Shown: one piece after another, positions 7,838 through 15,174 of the stretch
Layout of the letters: each line of letters begins with the position of its first letter
Numbering within the stretch: position 1 is the first letter of the stretch
Source of the DNA: CAZVFE01 sp964626405
GTDB lineage: Bacteria > Bacteroidota > Bacteroidia > Cytophagales > Spirosomataceae
DNA length: 26,136 nt
Reading direction: 5' to 3'
Assembly (NCBI GenBank): GCA_964626405.1
Contig: CAZVFE010000021.1
Location: 1 to 26,136, forward strand
Program-made: the position numbers and the translations under genes
Notes under the pieces: generated by a model
Told to the model about the DNA's origin: nothing
What the model saw: only the letters and a program-made list of their open reading frames with translations
Databases searched by the model: none

Positions 7838-10162
7838 ATGAAAAAATTTTTACTGTTCAACTTTTTATTGTTTAATGCCTTCTTTTTAGTTGCACAAAAT
7901 AATTGCAAACTTGAAATTAAGGGTCAAATTAAATCGGAGGAAACAAAAGAATATATTCCAGGAGCAGTAGTATATCTAAAGGGAACGAATTACAATGCCA
8001 TTAGTGATGAAAATGGATTTTATCAAATAAAAAATATTTGTCCTGGCCACTATATCTTGGTTACGGAAATTTCCAGCTTCACAAAAAATGAAATTGAAAT
8101 CCATCTAGAGCATAATGAAGTGGACAATATTGTTTTAAAAGAAAATATTGTTCAATTAAACAATGTTACCATCAGCACCCAAAGGTCAGAGTCTAGTCCA
8201 CAATTATCCCAAAAAGTAGACTTTTTAACTAGAAGAGAAAGAGTAGGAGAAAATTTGGGAACTATTTTAAGAGGCCTTACTGGGGTAGAAAGTCTTCAAA
8301 CAGGCTCAACAATCTCCAAACCTGTAATACATGGTATGCATTCGAATCGGGTAATAATCTTGAATCAAGGTATTAGACAGGAAGGACAATCTTGGGGAAG
8401 TGAGCATGCTCCTGAAATTGACCCCTTTGTATCAAAAAATATTCAAGTAATTAAAGGTCCTGCAGGCCTTAGATATGGAGGAGATGCCATAGGTGGAATT
8501 ATTTTAATGGAACCTAATCCTTTACCAGATTCATCGCAAATGACAGGGGAAGTACAATCTGTTTATTTTACGAATGGTAGACAATGGGTTGGTTCATCCT
8601 ATTTACAAGGGGGAATTGAAGAAATAAAAGGATTTGGTTGGAGAATACAAGGAACCTTAAAAAATGGTGGGAATACCTTTACTCCGAATTATAATCTAGC
8701 AAATACAGGAATTTCAGAAAAAAATTTCTCAGTAGCTTTGGGTCTAAACAGAAAAAAACTAAAGCAAGATTTATTCTTTTCCTATTTCAATACTGAAATC
8801 GGAATTTATGCTGGTTCGCACATAGGAAATATTGTAGATTTAACAAAAGCGATACAAAGAACACGTCCTTTCAAAATTTATACTCCTGATAAATTTATTA
8901 GAGGTATTCAATTCCCGAAACAAGAGGTAAACCATAATTTACTTAAATATAAAACTTCTTATCAATTACCGAATAAGTCGGCAATACGCATGACGCTTTC
9001 GCACCAATTTGATCATAGAAAGGAATATGATATTCCGAGAAATAATAAAGTTTCAAATCTTTATTATTTCAAGCTAAATACCTATTCCAGTGAATTAATT
9101 TATGATGAAATCAATAAGCCGAAGTCATTAAGGGGTTTATTCGGAATGAATTTATTATTTCAAGAAAATATGACCTCAGGATTATCGGTAAAAAGACCAA
9201 CGATAACCTCCGCTTTATTACCAAATTACCAAGTTCAATCTACCGGTGTTTTTGGAATTGAAAAATTAACCAAAGAAAAATATGAAATAGAAGTAGGAGG
9301 AAGAATGGACTACAGGGAAATGGAAATATATATGAGTAATGGGGCTTATACGAATAATATTTTAGAGATAGATAAAAAATATATTGGCCTATCGGGAAGT
9401 ATTGGCGGAAAATACCATTGGTCACATAAATTCGAACAAAACTTGACAATTGCTCGTGCATTTCGTCCCCCTTCAGTAAATGAATTATATTCCAATGGGG
9501 TTCATCATGGCGCAGGAGCCTTTGAAATCGGAAATAGTAATTTAAGAGGAGAAAAGTCTTTAAATTTTAGTCTGAATAATGTTTTTTCCGTAAAAAATCT
9601 TGAAGGTGAAATTGGTTTATATACAAATTTAATTCAAGATTTTGTTTATTTATTACCGGTGGTAACTAATGGTGAACCTTATTATACTATCACGGTGCGA
9701 GGGGCCTTTCCAACCTTCAAATATACCCAAATAAATGCCCAATTTTCGGGTATAGATGCCAGTTTGAATTATACGATTTTTGAACATTTACGTTTTTCAC
9801 AAAAATACAGTCTTATTCAGGCAAGAAACATTAATTCTTCTACCTATTTAGTTAATATTCCCACCAATAGGGCTACTTGGGAATTAAATTATCAATTTGA
9901 TAATGAAAGACAGATAATTGGAATTGGTTGGACGCAGGTTGCTAAACAAAATAGGTATACCTCTGGCACAGATTTTCTAGCTCCTCCAAAAGGATATGGC
10001 TTAATGGAATTCAATTGGGACCTAACTTACAAAAAAATTGATTTTGGAATTAGAATTACAAATTTATTCAATACGGAATACCGTGATTATCTAAATAGGT
10101 TTAGATATTATACCGCCGATATTGGGCGAAATATCAGCATTAGAATGAATTATAAAATCTAA
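7838..10162 (+). CDS. TonB-dependent outer-membrane receptor
   Basis: This is an outer-membrane beta-barrel transporter energised by TonB. A signal peptide covers residues 1-19. A carboxypeptidase-D-like regulatory domain follows at about 25-102, where GQIKSEETKEYIPGAVVYLK and DENGFYQIK are diagnostic. The plug at about 110-228 contains PVIHGMHSNRVIILNQGIRQ, SWGSEHAPEIDPF and KGPAGLRYGGDAIGGII. A 22-strand-type barrel fills the rest up to the aromatic-rich C-terminus. The 774-residue length is normal. The His-containing plug loop resembles receptors annotated as zinc or metal (ZnuD-like) transporters, but the substrate cannot be assigned. There is no SusD partner, so it is not a classical glycan-uptake pair. 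The stop codon directly abuts that of the EnvC-like gene on the other strand. Confidence 0.93.
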   Translation: MKKFLLFNFLLFNAFFLVAQNNCKLEIKGQIKSEETKEYIPGAVVYLKGTNYNAISDENGFYQIKNICPGHYILVTEISSFTKNEIEIHLEHNEVDNIVLKENIVQLNNVTISTQRSESSPQLSQKVDFLTRRERVGENLGTILRGLTGVESLQTGSTISKPVIHGMHSNRVIILNQGIRQEGQSWGSEHAPEIDPFVSKNIQVIKGPAGLRYGGDAIGGIILMEPNPLPDSSQMTGEVQSVYFTNGRQWVGSSYLQGGIEEIKGFGWRIQGTLKNGGNTFTPNYNLANTGISEKNFSVALGLNRKKLKQDLFFSYFNTEIGIYAGSHIGNIVDLTKAIQRTRPFKIYTPDKFIRGIQFPKQEVNHNLLKYKTSYQLPNKSAIRMTLSHQFDHRKEYDIPRNNKVSNLYYFKLNTYSSELIYDEINKPKSLRGLFGMNLLFQENMTSGLSVKRPTITSALLPNYQVQSTGVFGIEKLTKEKYEIEVGGRMDYREMEIYMSNGAYTNNILEIDKKYIGLSGSIGGKYHWSHKFEQNLTIARAFRPPSVNELYSNGVHHGAGAFEIGNSNLRGEKSLNFSLNNVFSVKNLEGEIGLYTNLIQDFVYLLPVVTNGEPYYTITVRGAFPTFKYTQINAQFSGIDASLNYTIFEHLRFSQKYSLIQARNINSSTYLVNIPTNRATWELNYQFDNERQIIGIGWTQVAKQNRYTSGTDFLAPPKGYGLMEFNWDLTYKKIDFGIRITNLFNTEYRDYLNRFRYYTADIGRNISIRMNYKI

Positions 10163-11416
10163 TTATTTTAACCAAGATTCTGGATTTTGGTGTTGGGTGT
10201 TTTTCCAAACCTGGAAATTGATTTCACCTCTTCCATCCTCTTCAACGTCTGCAATTCCAATAGGGTCACCAGTGCCTACCTTATCCCCTTTTTTAACTTT
10301 TACGGACTTAAGTTTTGAATAAACTGTGAAATAATCTCCATGTTGAATTGCCACTACCATATTCACCCCAGGAATAGAAATAACAGATTGAACAATCCCT
10401 TTAAATACAGAATATACTTCTGCATTGGGCGATGTCTGAATATCAATTCCATTATTATTCAACATAACTCCACGTAATACTGGATGAGGATGCACGCCGT
10501 AGGAGTCAGACACAAAACCTTTTTGAACAGGAAAAGGCATTTTCCCTTTTAAAGCTGCAAAATCTTTTGCCAATTTTGCCTCCTCAGCATTCATTACATA
10601 AACCTTTCCCTGATCGGGATCATAAGTAGTTTCAGCCGTAGTTTTTTTAGTTTCCTTTCCACTTCTTTGAATAGACTTATTAATTTCGTCTTGTACAATT
10701 CGGGCAATCATTTTATCTAATCTCTTATTCGCCTCTTTTCTTTTCGCAACTTCAGCTCTTAAACTTTTTTCTTGTTTTGCTAAAGAATTAAATACTTGCG
10801 CTTGGCTATTTCTAAGCGATTGAAGTCCCAGATTTTCTTTCTTAGTATCTGAAATTACAACCTCTAATTCTTTTTGTTTAATTTCAATTTGTTCTTTTTT
10901 CTTATCTAATTCTACCTGAGTCTCTTCAATTTTAATTGCATGTTTTTTTCTATTGTCTGAAAAATGACGAAGGAAATCGGCTCTTTTCATAAAATCACTA
11001 AAACTATGAGAAAGTAATAAAAAAGCAACTTTATTATACATATTAGAAGATTTTTCAGCTTCGTAAAGCATTACTGCATAGCCATGCTTCAATCTTTCTA
11101 ACCGTCTTTCCAGAGCATTCCTCTCTAATTGCAAACGATAACGCTCATCAGTCAGTACCCGATTCTTTTTATTTAAGGTATTTATTTCTCTTTGTTTTAA
11201 ACTTACCTTCCTTTTAAGGATATTAAGTTTTCCTAAGGAAACATCTTTTTTCTCTTTTGTATCCTCTATAATTGAATTTAATTCTTCAATTTTCTTAAGA
11301 TTTTGTTTACGTTCGTTTTCAAGCTCAACCTTTTTGTTGGATTGAGCCAAAGATTCAAACTGAATAAGGAAAGACAAGGATAAGAATCCTAATAGGAAAT
11401 ATTTTTTAATTTGCAT
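10163..11416 (-). CDS. EnvC-like murein hydrolase activator (degenerate M23/LytM)
   Basis: This is a periplasmic protein expected to activate cell-wall amidases during daughter-cell separation. Residues 1-25 are a signal peptide ending SLAQ. Residues 27-250 are Lys/Glu-rich coiled coil. A short linker leads to a LytM/M23 domain at about 290-417 that ends in NPESWL. The zinc ligands are lost: the HxxxD motif reads N321-N-G-I-D325, and the HxH motif reads E398-I-N400 in EINFQVW. The catalytic His of the YxHL motif is replaced in VYSKL (Lys368). It therefore should bind but not cut peptidoglycan, as known for EnvC. It is the last gene of TPR-DUF4292-EnvC, and its ATG overlaps the DUF4292 gene end by 11 nt. 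No terminator separates it from the convergent receptor gene. Confidence 0.9.
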   Translation of the reverse strand: MQIKKYFLLGFLSLSFLIQFESLAQSNKKVELENERKQNLKKIEELNSIIEDTKEKKDVSLGKLNILKRKVSLKQREINTLNKKNRVLTDERYRLQLERNALERRLERLKHGYAVMLYEAEKSSNMYNKVAFLLLSHSFSDFMKRADFLRHFSDNRKKHAIKIEETQVELDKKKEQIEIKQKELEVVISDTKKENLGLQSLRNSQAQVFNSLAKQEKSLRAEVAKRKEANKRLDKMIARIVQDEINKSIQRSGKETKKTTAETTYDPDQGKVYVMNAEEAKLAKDFAALKGKMPFPVQKGFVSDSYGVHPHPVLRGVMLNNNGIDIQTSPNAEVYSVFKGIVQSVISIPGVNMVVAIQHGDYFTVYSKLKSVKVKKGDKVGTGDPIGIADVEEDGRGEINFQVWKNTQHQNPESWLK

Positions 11417-11960
11417 TTTTATTCAGATACTTTTCAGGAACATTAAAATTAAAACTCAAAGGTGTTTCTAATAATTCTACTTTAGAATATTTAATTCTTA
11501 TACTTGTTTGAATAGGTTTATTTTCTTTATCAAAAACATTTAAGATTATATCATTAGAAAACGGAAATAAAACTTGATTTATTTTAACAAAATCAGATAA
11601 GTCCATCTCTAATTCATTTTTTGTAAGATTATCTTTAATTTTCAATTTGTTTAATTTTCTATTTGGACCGAAATAGCTATCAATATTGATTTGGTCTTCA
11701 TTTTGTTGTACTAGGAAATTTTCATTCTGACGATTTACGCGTAAATTTTTCTTTGAAAAGGGCTTATTTCCTACTAAAACATTTTGAATTTCATTAAAAC
11801 TAACTTCAATGCCTAACCAACTAGAAAGGCTATCATANNNNNNNNNNNNNNNNNNNNNNNNNNNNNNNNNNNNNNNNNNNNNNNNNNNNNNNNNNNNNNN
11901 NNNNNNNNNNNNNNNNNNNNNNNNNNNNNNNNNNNNNTCAAAATTACCTAATTTTTTCAT
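11406..11960 (-). CDS. DUF4292 family protein, interrupted by an assembly gap
   Basis: The C-terminal part (about 143 readable residues from YDSLSSWLG onward) fits DUF4292, a Bacteroidota family of exported, probably lipid-anchored proteins of unknown function that usually lies beside an EnvC-like gene. Supporting segments are SFNEIQNVLVGNKPF and the beta-rich tail ending PLSFNFNVPEKYLNKNAN. Only the first seven residues (MKKLGNF) survive before the run of N, so the signal or lipoprotein sequence cannot be seen. With exactly 100 N the gene would encode 184 residues, while family members are usually about 250, so the true gap is probably larger. The gene starts 14 nt after the TPR gene stop and overlaps the EnvC-like gene by 11 nt. 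It should not be treated as truncated in the organism. Confidence 0.75.
   Translation of the reverse strand: MKKLGNFXXXXXXXXXXXXXXXXXXXXXXXXXXXXXXXXXXYDSLSSWLGIEVSFNEIQNVLVGNKPFSKKNLRVNRQNENFLVQQNEDQINIDSYFGPNRKLNKLKIKDNLTKNELEMDLSDFVKINQVLFPFSNDIILNVFDKENKPIQTSIRIKYSKVELLETPLSFNFNVPEKYLNKNAN
11838..11937. other. Assembly gap of 100 N
   Basis: There are exactly 100 N, the conventional placeholder for a scaffold gap of unknown size. It falls wholly inside the DUF4292 gene, removing most of its N-terminal half. Everything to its left and right is joined only by scaffolding. Confidence 0.99.
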
Positions 11961-11974
11961 TCTAAAAAAATAGC

Positions 11975-13657
11975 TTAAATTTTCTTGATTTTTTCTGCAA
12001 TTTGGATGTTTTCGGGCTCAATTTTCAGTGCCTTTTTCCAAACTTTTTTAGCTTTAGAATTCAAATTTAATTGCAGGTAAACATCTCCCAAATGGTCTAA
12101 TAATACAGAATTCTTTTCCTGACTTAGGCTTACTGCCTTTTCTAAAATTATTCGAGCATCTTCAAATTCATTTAGTTTAAATAATACCCAGGCAAAGGTA
12201 TCCAAATAACTCGCGTTTTGAGGGAATCGCTGAACTAATCCACTAGCCATTTCCTTGGCTTTATCTAAATTCTCGTTTCTTAAGGCTAGGTAATAACTGT
12301 AATTATTTAAAACATATTCCTCATCAGGAATCAGCTCTAATACTTTTTCATAATAAAAATCTGAATTTACCGTATCTCCAACAGAATGATATCCATCTCC
12401 CAATAAAATAAAGGAAGAAACTTGGTAATTATTCATATTGAGTTTATTGGTTAAAGAAGCATTTAGGGCATCAATTGAAAGCGAATAATTTCCTTCAATT
12501 TGGTAAAGAAAACCTAATTGGTAATAAAATATCCCAGATAATGGAAAGGATTTAATTGCCTTATCAATATGCTGATGAGCTTGAAGGGTATCATTTAATT
12601 CTAAATCGAGGGCTATGATTCTAGACCACATCAATTCATTTCCTAAACCGTTATCCAAAGCCTTTGCATAATTTTCTTGGGCCTTGAGGCTATTATTCTT
12701 TTGAAAATAAATATCTCCTAATAAAGCTTTTAGTCTGTAATCATTTGGGAAAACGATTTCTGCATCAAGGATAAGTTTTTCCAAAGAATCTACCTCTGGA
12801 ACAGTATTTATTAAATCAAAACAATTGATGATTCTAGTTCCAATTTGGGTAGAATCCAGACGCGAGTCTGAAAGAGACTCCCTTAAATATTGAATACTAT
12901 TAGAAATATCTTTTTTTGAAATATAATAATCTGCATTCCAAACGGCTAATTGCTTTTGGTCTGAAAATTCCTGATAAAGGGAATCGATAAAAGGTTTAAT
13001 ATTGGGAAAAAATTGAGGAGAAATCATTGGAAAAATTTCCCAACCAAAGATTAATTCAAAAGGATAATTTCGGGTAAATTGTCCGCTTGCCTTAGCAAAT
13101 TCAGGCCATTTTTTCAATCGAGAATATACATATTGTTTGGTGCGCAATACTTCGGGATAATCATAATAGGTTTGGCTTTCATCCTCCAAGGAAGCAATGG
13201 CTTGTTCATAATTCCCAAGATTCAGGTTCGCTTCTATTCGCAACATTTCAATCTCATATCTTGGTTGATCGAATCTGGAAATAGAATCAATAACTTCAAG
13301 GGCGGTTTTGCTATCCCCTGTTTTTAAAAGCGTTTCTACATAGAGCATTCCTATATCCAAAGATCCTTTTTCAAGGGCAAAGGCTTTTGCAATAGCCTCA
13401 TTTGCTAAATTAATTTTATTATTTGCCTGGTAAGATTTTGCCAGATAATAGTATATGGAAGCTTCCTTTGGAAATTTAGCACTTAATTCTTCAAATTGAA
13501 GAATGGATTCATCGAAATCTTGTTCGTTAAAAGAATTAAATGCTTTAAAAAACTCATCATTAAATTGCATGGTTAATTCCTGATTTTGGGCCTTAGAGGA
13601 AAAACCCGAAAATAGAAAAAGGAGAAAAACTAATTTGATAAATTTCTTATTAACCAT
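11975..13657 (-). CDS. Exported tetratricopeptide-repeat protein
   Basis: This is a periplasmic or outer-membrane-associated protein built almost entirely of TPR helices. A signal peptide covers residues 1-23 (VFLLFLFSGFSSKAQ). TPR-like units run from about 34 to 555; clear ones are SIYYYLAKSYQANNKINLAN near 66 and the last one, LLDHLGDVYLQLNLNSKAKK, followed by WKKALKIEPEN. Such proteins act as scaffolds, so no enzymatic role is proposed. It is the first gene of TPR-DUF4292-EnvC, an order recurring in Bacteroidota, which suggests an envelope or cell-wall role. It is divergent from the PD40 protein gene across only 38 bp. The start is the ATG giving a complete signal peptide. Confidence 0.88.
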   Translation of the reverse strand: MVNKKFIKLVFLLFLFSGFSSKAQNQELTMQFNDEFFKAFNSFNEQDFDESILQFEELSAKFPKEASIYYYLAKSYQANNKINLANEAIAKAFALEKGSLDIGMLYVETLLKTGDSKTALEVIDSISRFDQPRYEIEMLRIEANLNLGNYEQAIASLEDESQTYYDYPEVLRTKQYVYSRLKKWPEFAKASGQFTRNYPFELIFGWEIFPMISPQFFPNIKPFIDSLYQEFSDQKQLAVWNADYYISKKDISNSIQYLRESLSDSRLDSTQIGTRIINCFDLINTVPEVDSLEKLILDAEIVFPNDYRLKALLGDIYFQKNNSLKAQENYAKALDNGLGNELMWSRIIALDLELNDTLQAHQHIDKAIKSFPLSGIFYYQLGFLYQIEGNYSLSIDALNASLTNKLNMNNYQVSSFILLGDGYHSVGDTVNSDFYYEKVLELIPDEEYVLNNYSYYLALRNENLDKAKEMASGLVQRFPQNASYLDTFAWVLFKLNEFEDARIILEKAVSLSQEKNSVLLDHLGDVYLQLNLNSKAKKVWKKALKIEPENIQIAEKIKKI

Positions 13658-13670
13658 TTAATAACTTAAC

Positions 13671-13685
13671 TTTAGAAACTCTAAA
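13671..13685. promoter_or_regulatory. Small inverted repeat in a divergent promoter region
   Basis: TTTAGA-AAC-TCTAAA is a perfect 6-bp inverted repeat in the 38-bp space between two divergent starts. It overlaps TAACTTTA (13667-13674), one mismatch from the TAnnTTTG -7 element for the plus-strand gene. It could be an operator or chance in AT-rich DNA. Confidence 0.25.
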
Positions 13686-13695
13686 ACCTAAAATT

Positions 13696-15174
13696 ATGAA
13701 ATCTAATTTAACTTTAAGGGCATTTTCCTTTCTTTTATTTTTATTAGCCATTTCACTGGATTCTAATTCACAAGATTTTTCAAAAGGAATTTTCCAAAAT
13801 TCCAGGATTATCTCTCAGAAACAATCCAAAGCTCAATTTCTCTACGATACTGAAAGCCAAAGCTATTCGATACAAGGAAATAATCAATTTATCTATAACG
13901 CAATCGAAGGCAATTTTCTTGCTACAGCAAATTTCGAGCTAAAAAAAGAGGATAATAATTCTCAGGAATTTGGATGGCTGATAAACAGTTCTATTCCAAA
14001 TTCAAATTTTCAAATACGTGCGACTAAGGACCAAACCGGACTTAGTTCCTTGAAAATTCAAACCAATCTTGAAACCTTAGAATTCAAACCTACCAAAAGA
14101 AATTATGAGGTACTTCAATTAGAAAGAGAGGGGAATAAATTAATTTTTAGAGGAGCCCACCAATATGGCCCCTTAGAAGAAATTGCTTCCTATCAATTAA
14201 AGGGATTGCCAGAGAAGATGGAATTAGGAATCTTATATAATGGCACTGAACCAAACAAAGGGAATGTATGGAATATTCGTATTGATAAACCGAGGAATGA
14301 TGCTTCAAGTCCGTATTACGACCATAATTGGATGGGATGTAGAATGGAAATTATGGATGTATTTACAGGAAAAAGAAAGGTAATTTATACGAAGGAATCA
14401 ACCTTTGAAGCCCCAAATTGGATGAATACGGAAGACAAACTCTTGTTTAATATGGATGGAAGATTATGGAAAATCCCAACTAATGGAGGAGAAATCACAG
14501 AATTAAATACGGGATTTGCAGATAGATTAAACAATGACCATTGCATTTCTTTTGATGGAAAAATGTTAGGTATATCACATTCTAATCCAGGAGAAAGTTC
14601 GAAGGTATATTATTTACCTATTGAAGGGGGAGAACCAAAATTATTAACTCCTACTGGTCCTTCTTATTTACATGGGTGGTCGCCAGATGGCAAGGATATG
14701 GTTTATATAGCTAACAGACCAGGATCTTCCTCCTATGATATTTACAAAAAATCCATTGCTGGTGGAGAAGAAATTAATTTAACGAAAAATGAGGAATACT
14801 CTCACGCGGATGGATCAGAATATTCTCCGGATGGCCAATATATTTACTATAATGGTTCTATAAAAGGAGGTACCATGCAAATATTTCGAATGAAACCAGA
14901 TGGAACAGAAAGGGAGCAAATGACCTTTGGATCGAATAATAATTGGTTTCCGCATATTTCTCCGGATGGAAAATGGATGGTATATATCTCCTTTGATAAA
15001 AATATTGACATGAATTCGCACCCTTCCTTTAAAAGGGTGACCCTAATGATGATGCCAGCTAATGGAGGAGCATCCAAAACAATTGCCTATTTATATGGTG
15101 GACAAGGAACCATCAATGTGAATTCCTGGTCGCCAGATAGTAGATATATTGCTTTTGTTTCGAATTCTCAATAA
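13696..15174 (+). CDS. Exported TolB-like PD40 beta-propeller protein
   Basis: The protein has a signal peptide (residues 1-25, ending DSNSQ), then a beta-rich N-terminal domain at about 30-200 with no motif I recognise, possibly jelly-roll or LamG-like. A C-terminal beta-propeller of WD40-like PD40 repeats covers about 215-492. The repeats are seen as WSPDGKDMVYIA, YSPDGQYIYY, ISPDGKWMVYIS and WSPDSRYIAF. The fold matches the propeller of TolB, but there is no TolB N-terminal domain and no Tol-Pal genes nearby, so it should not be called TolB. A role in binding protein or carbohydrate outside the cytoplasm is plausible but unproven. It lies 38 bp from the divergent TPR gene, and its stop abuts that of the convergent receptor gene. 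Confidence 0.82.
   Translation: MKSNLTLRAFSFLLFLLAISLDSNSQDFSKGIFQNSRIISQKQSKAQFLYDTESQSYSIQGNNQFIYNAIEGNFLATANFELKKEDNNSQEFGWLINSSIPNSNFQIRATKDQTGLSSLKIQTNLETLEFKPTKRNYEVLQLEREGNKLIFRGAHQYGPLEEIASYQLKGLPEKMELGILYNGTEPNKGNVWNIRIDKPRNDASSPYYDHNWMGCRMEIMDVFTGKRKVIYTKESTFEAPNWMNTEDKLLFNMDGRLWKIPTNGGEITELNTGFADRLNNDHCISFDGKMLGISHSNPGESSKVYYLPIEGGEPKLLTPTGPSYLHGWSPDGKDMVYIANRPGSSSYDIYKKSIAGGEEINLTKNEEYSHADGSEYSPDGQYIYYNGSIKGGTMQIFRMKPDGTEREQMTFGSNNNWFPHISPDGKWMVYISFDKNIDMNSHPSFKRVTLMMMPANGGASKTIAYLYGGQGTINVNSWSPDSRYIAFVSNSQ

Noticed and set aside
7838..10162. SusC-type glycan receptor
   Set aside because: No SusD-like gene follows and the length (774) is shorter than usual SusC proteins of about 1000 residues.
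11406..11960. DUF4292 gene as a truncated pseudogene
   Set aside because: The shortness comes from the 100-N placeholder; the readable frame on the 3' side is intact.
13696..15174. Naming the PD40 protein tolB
   Set aside because: It has the propeller repeats but no TolB N-terminal domain and no tolQRA/pal genes around it.
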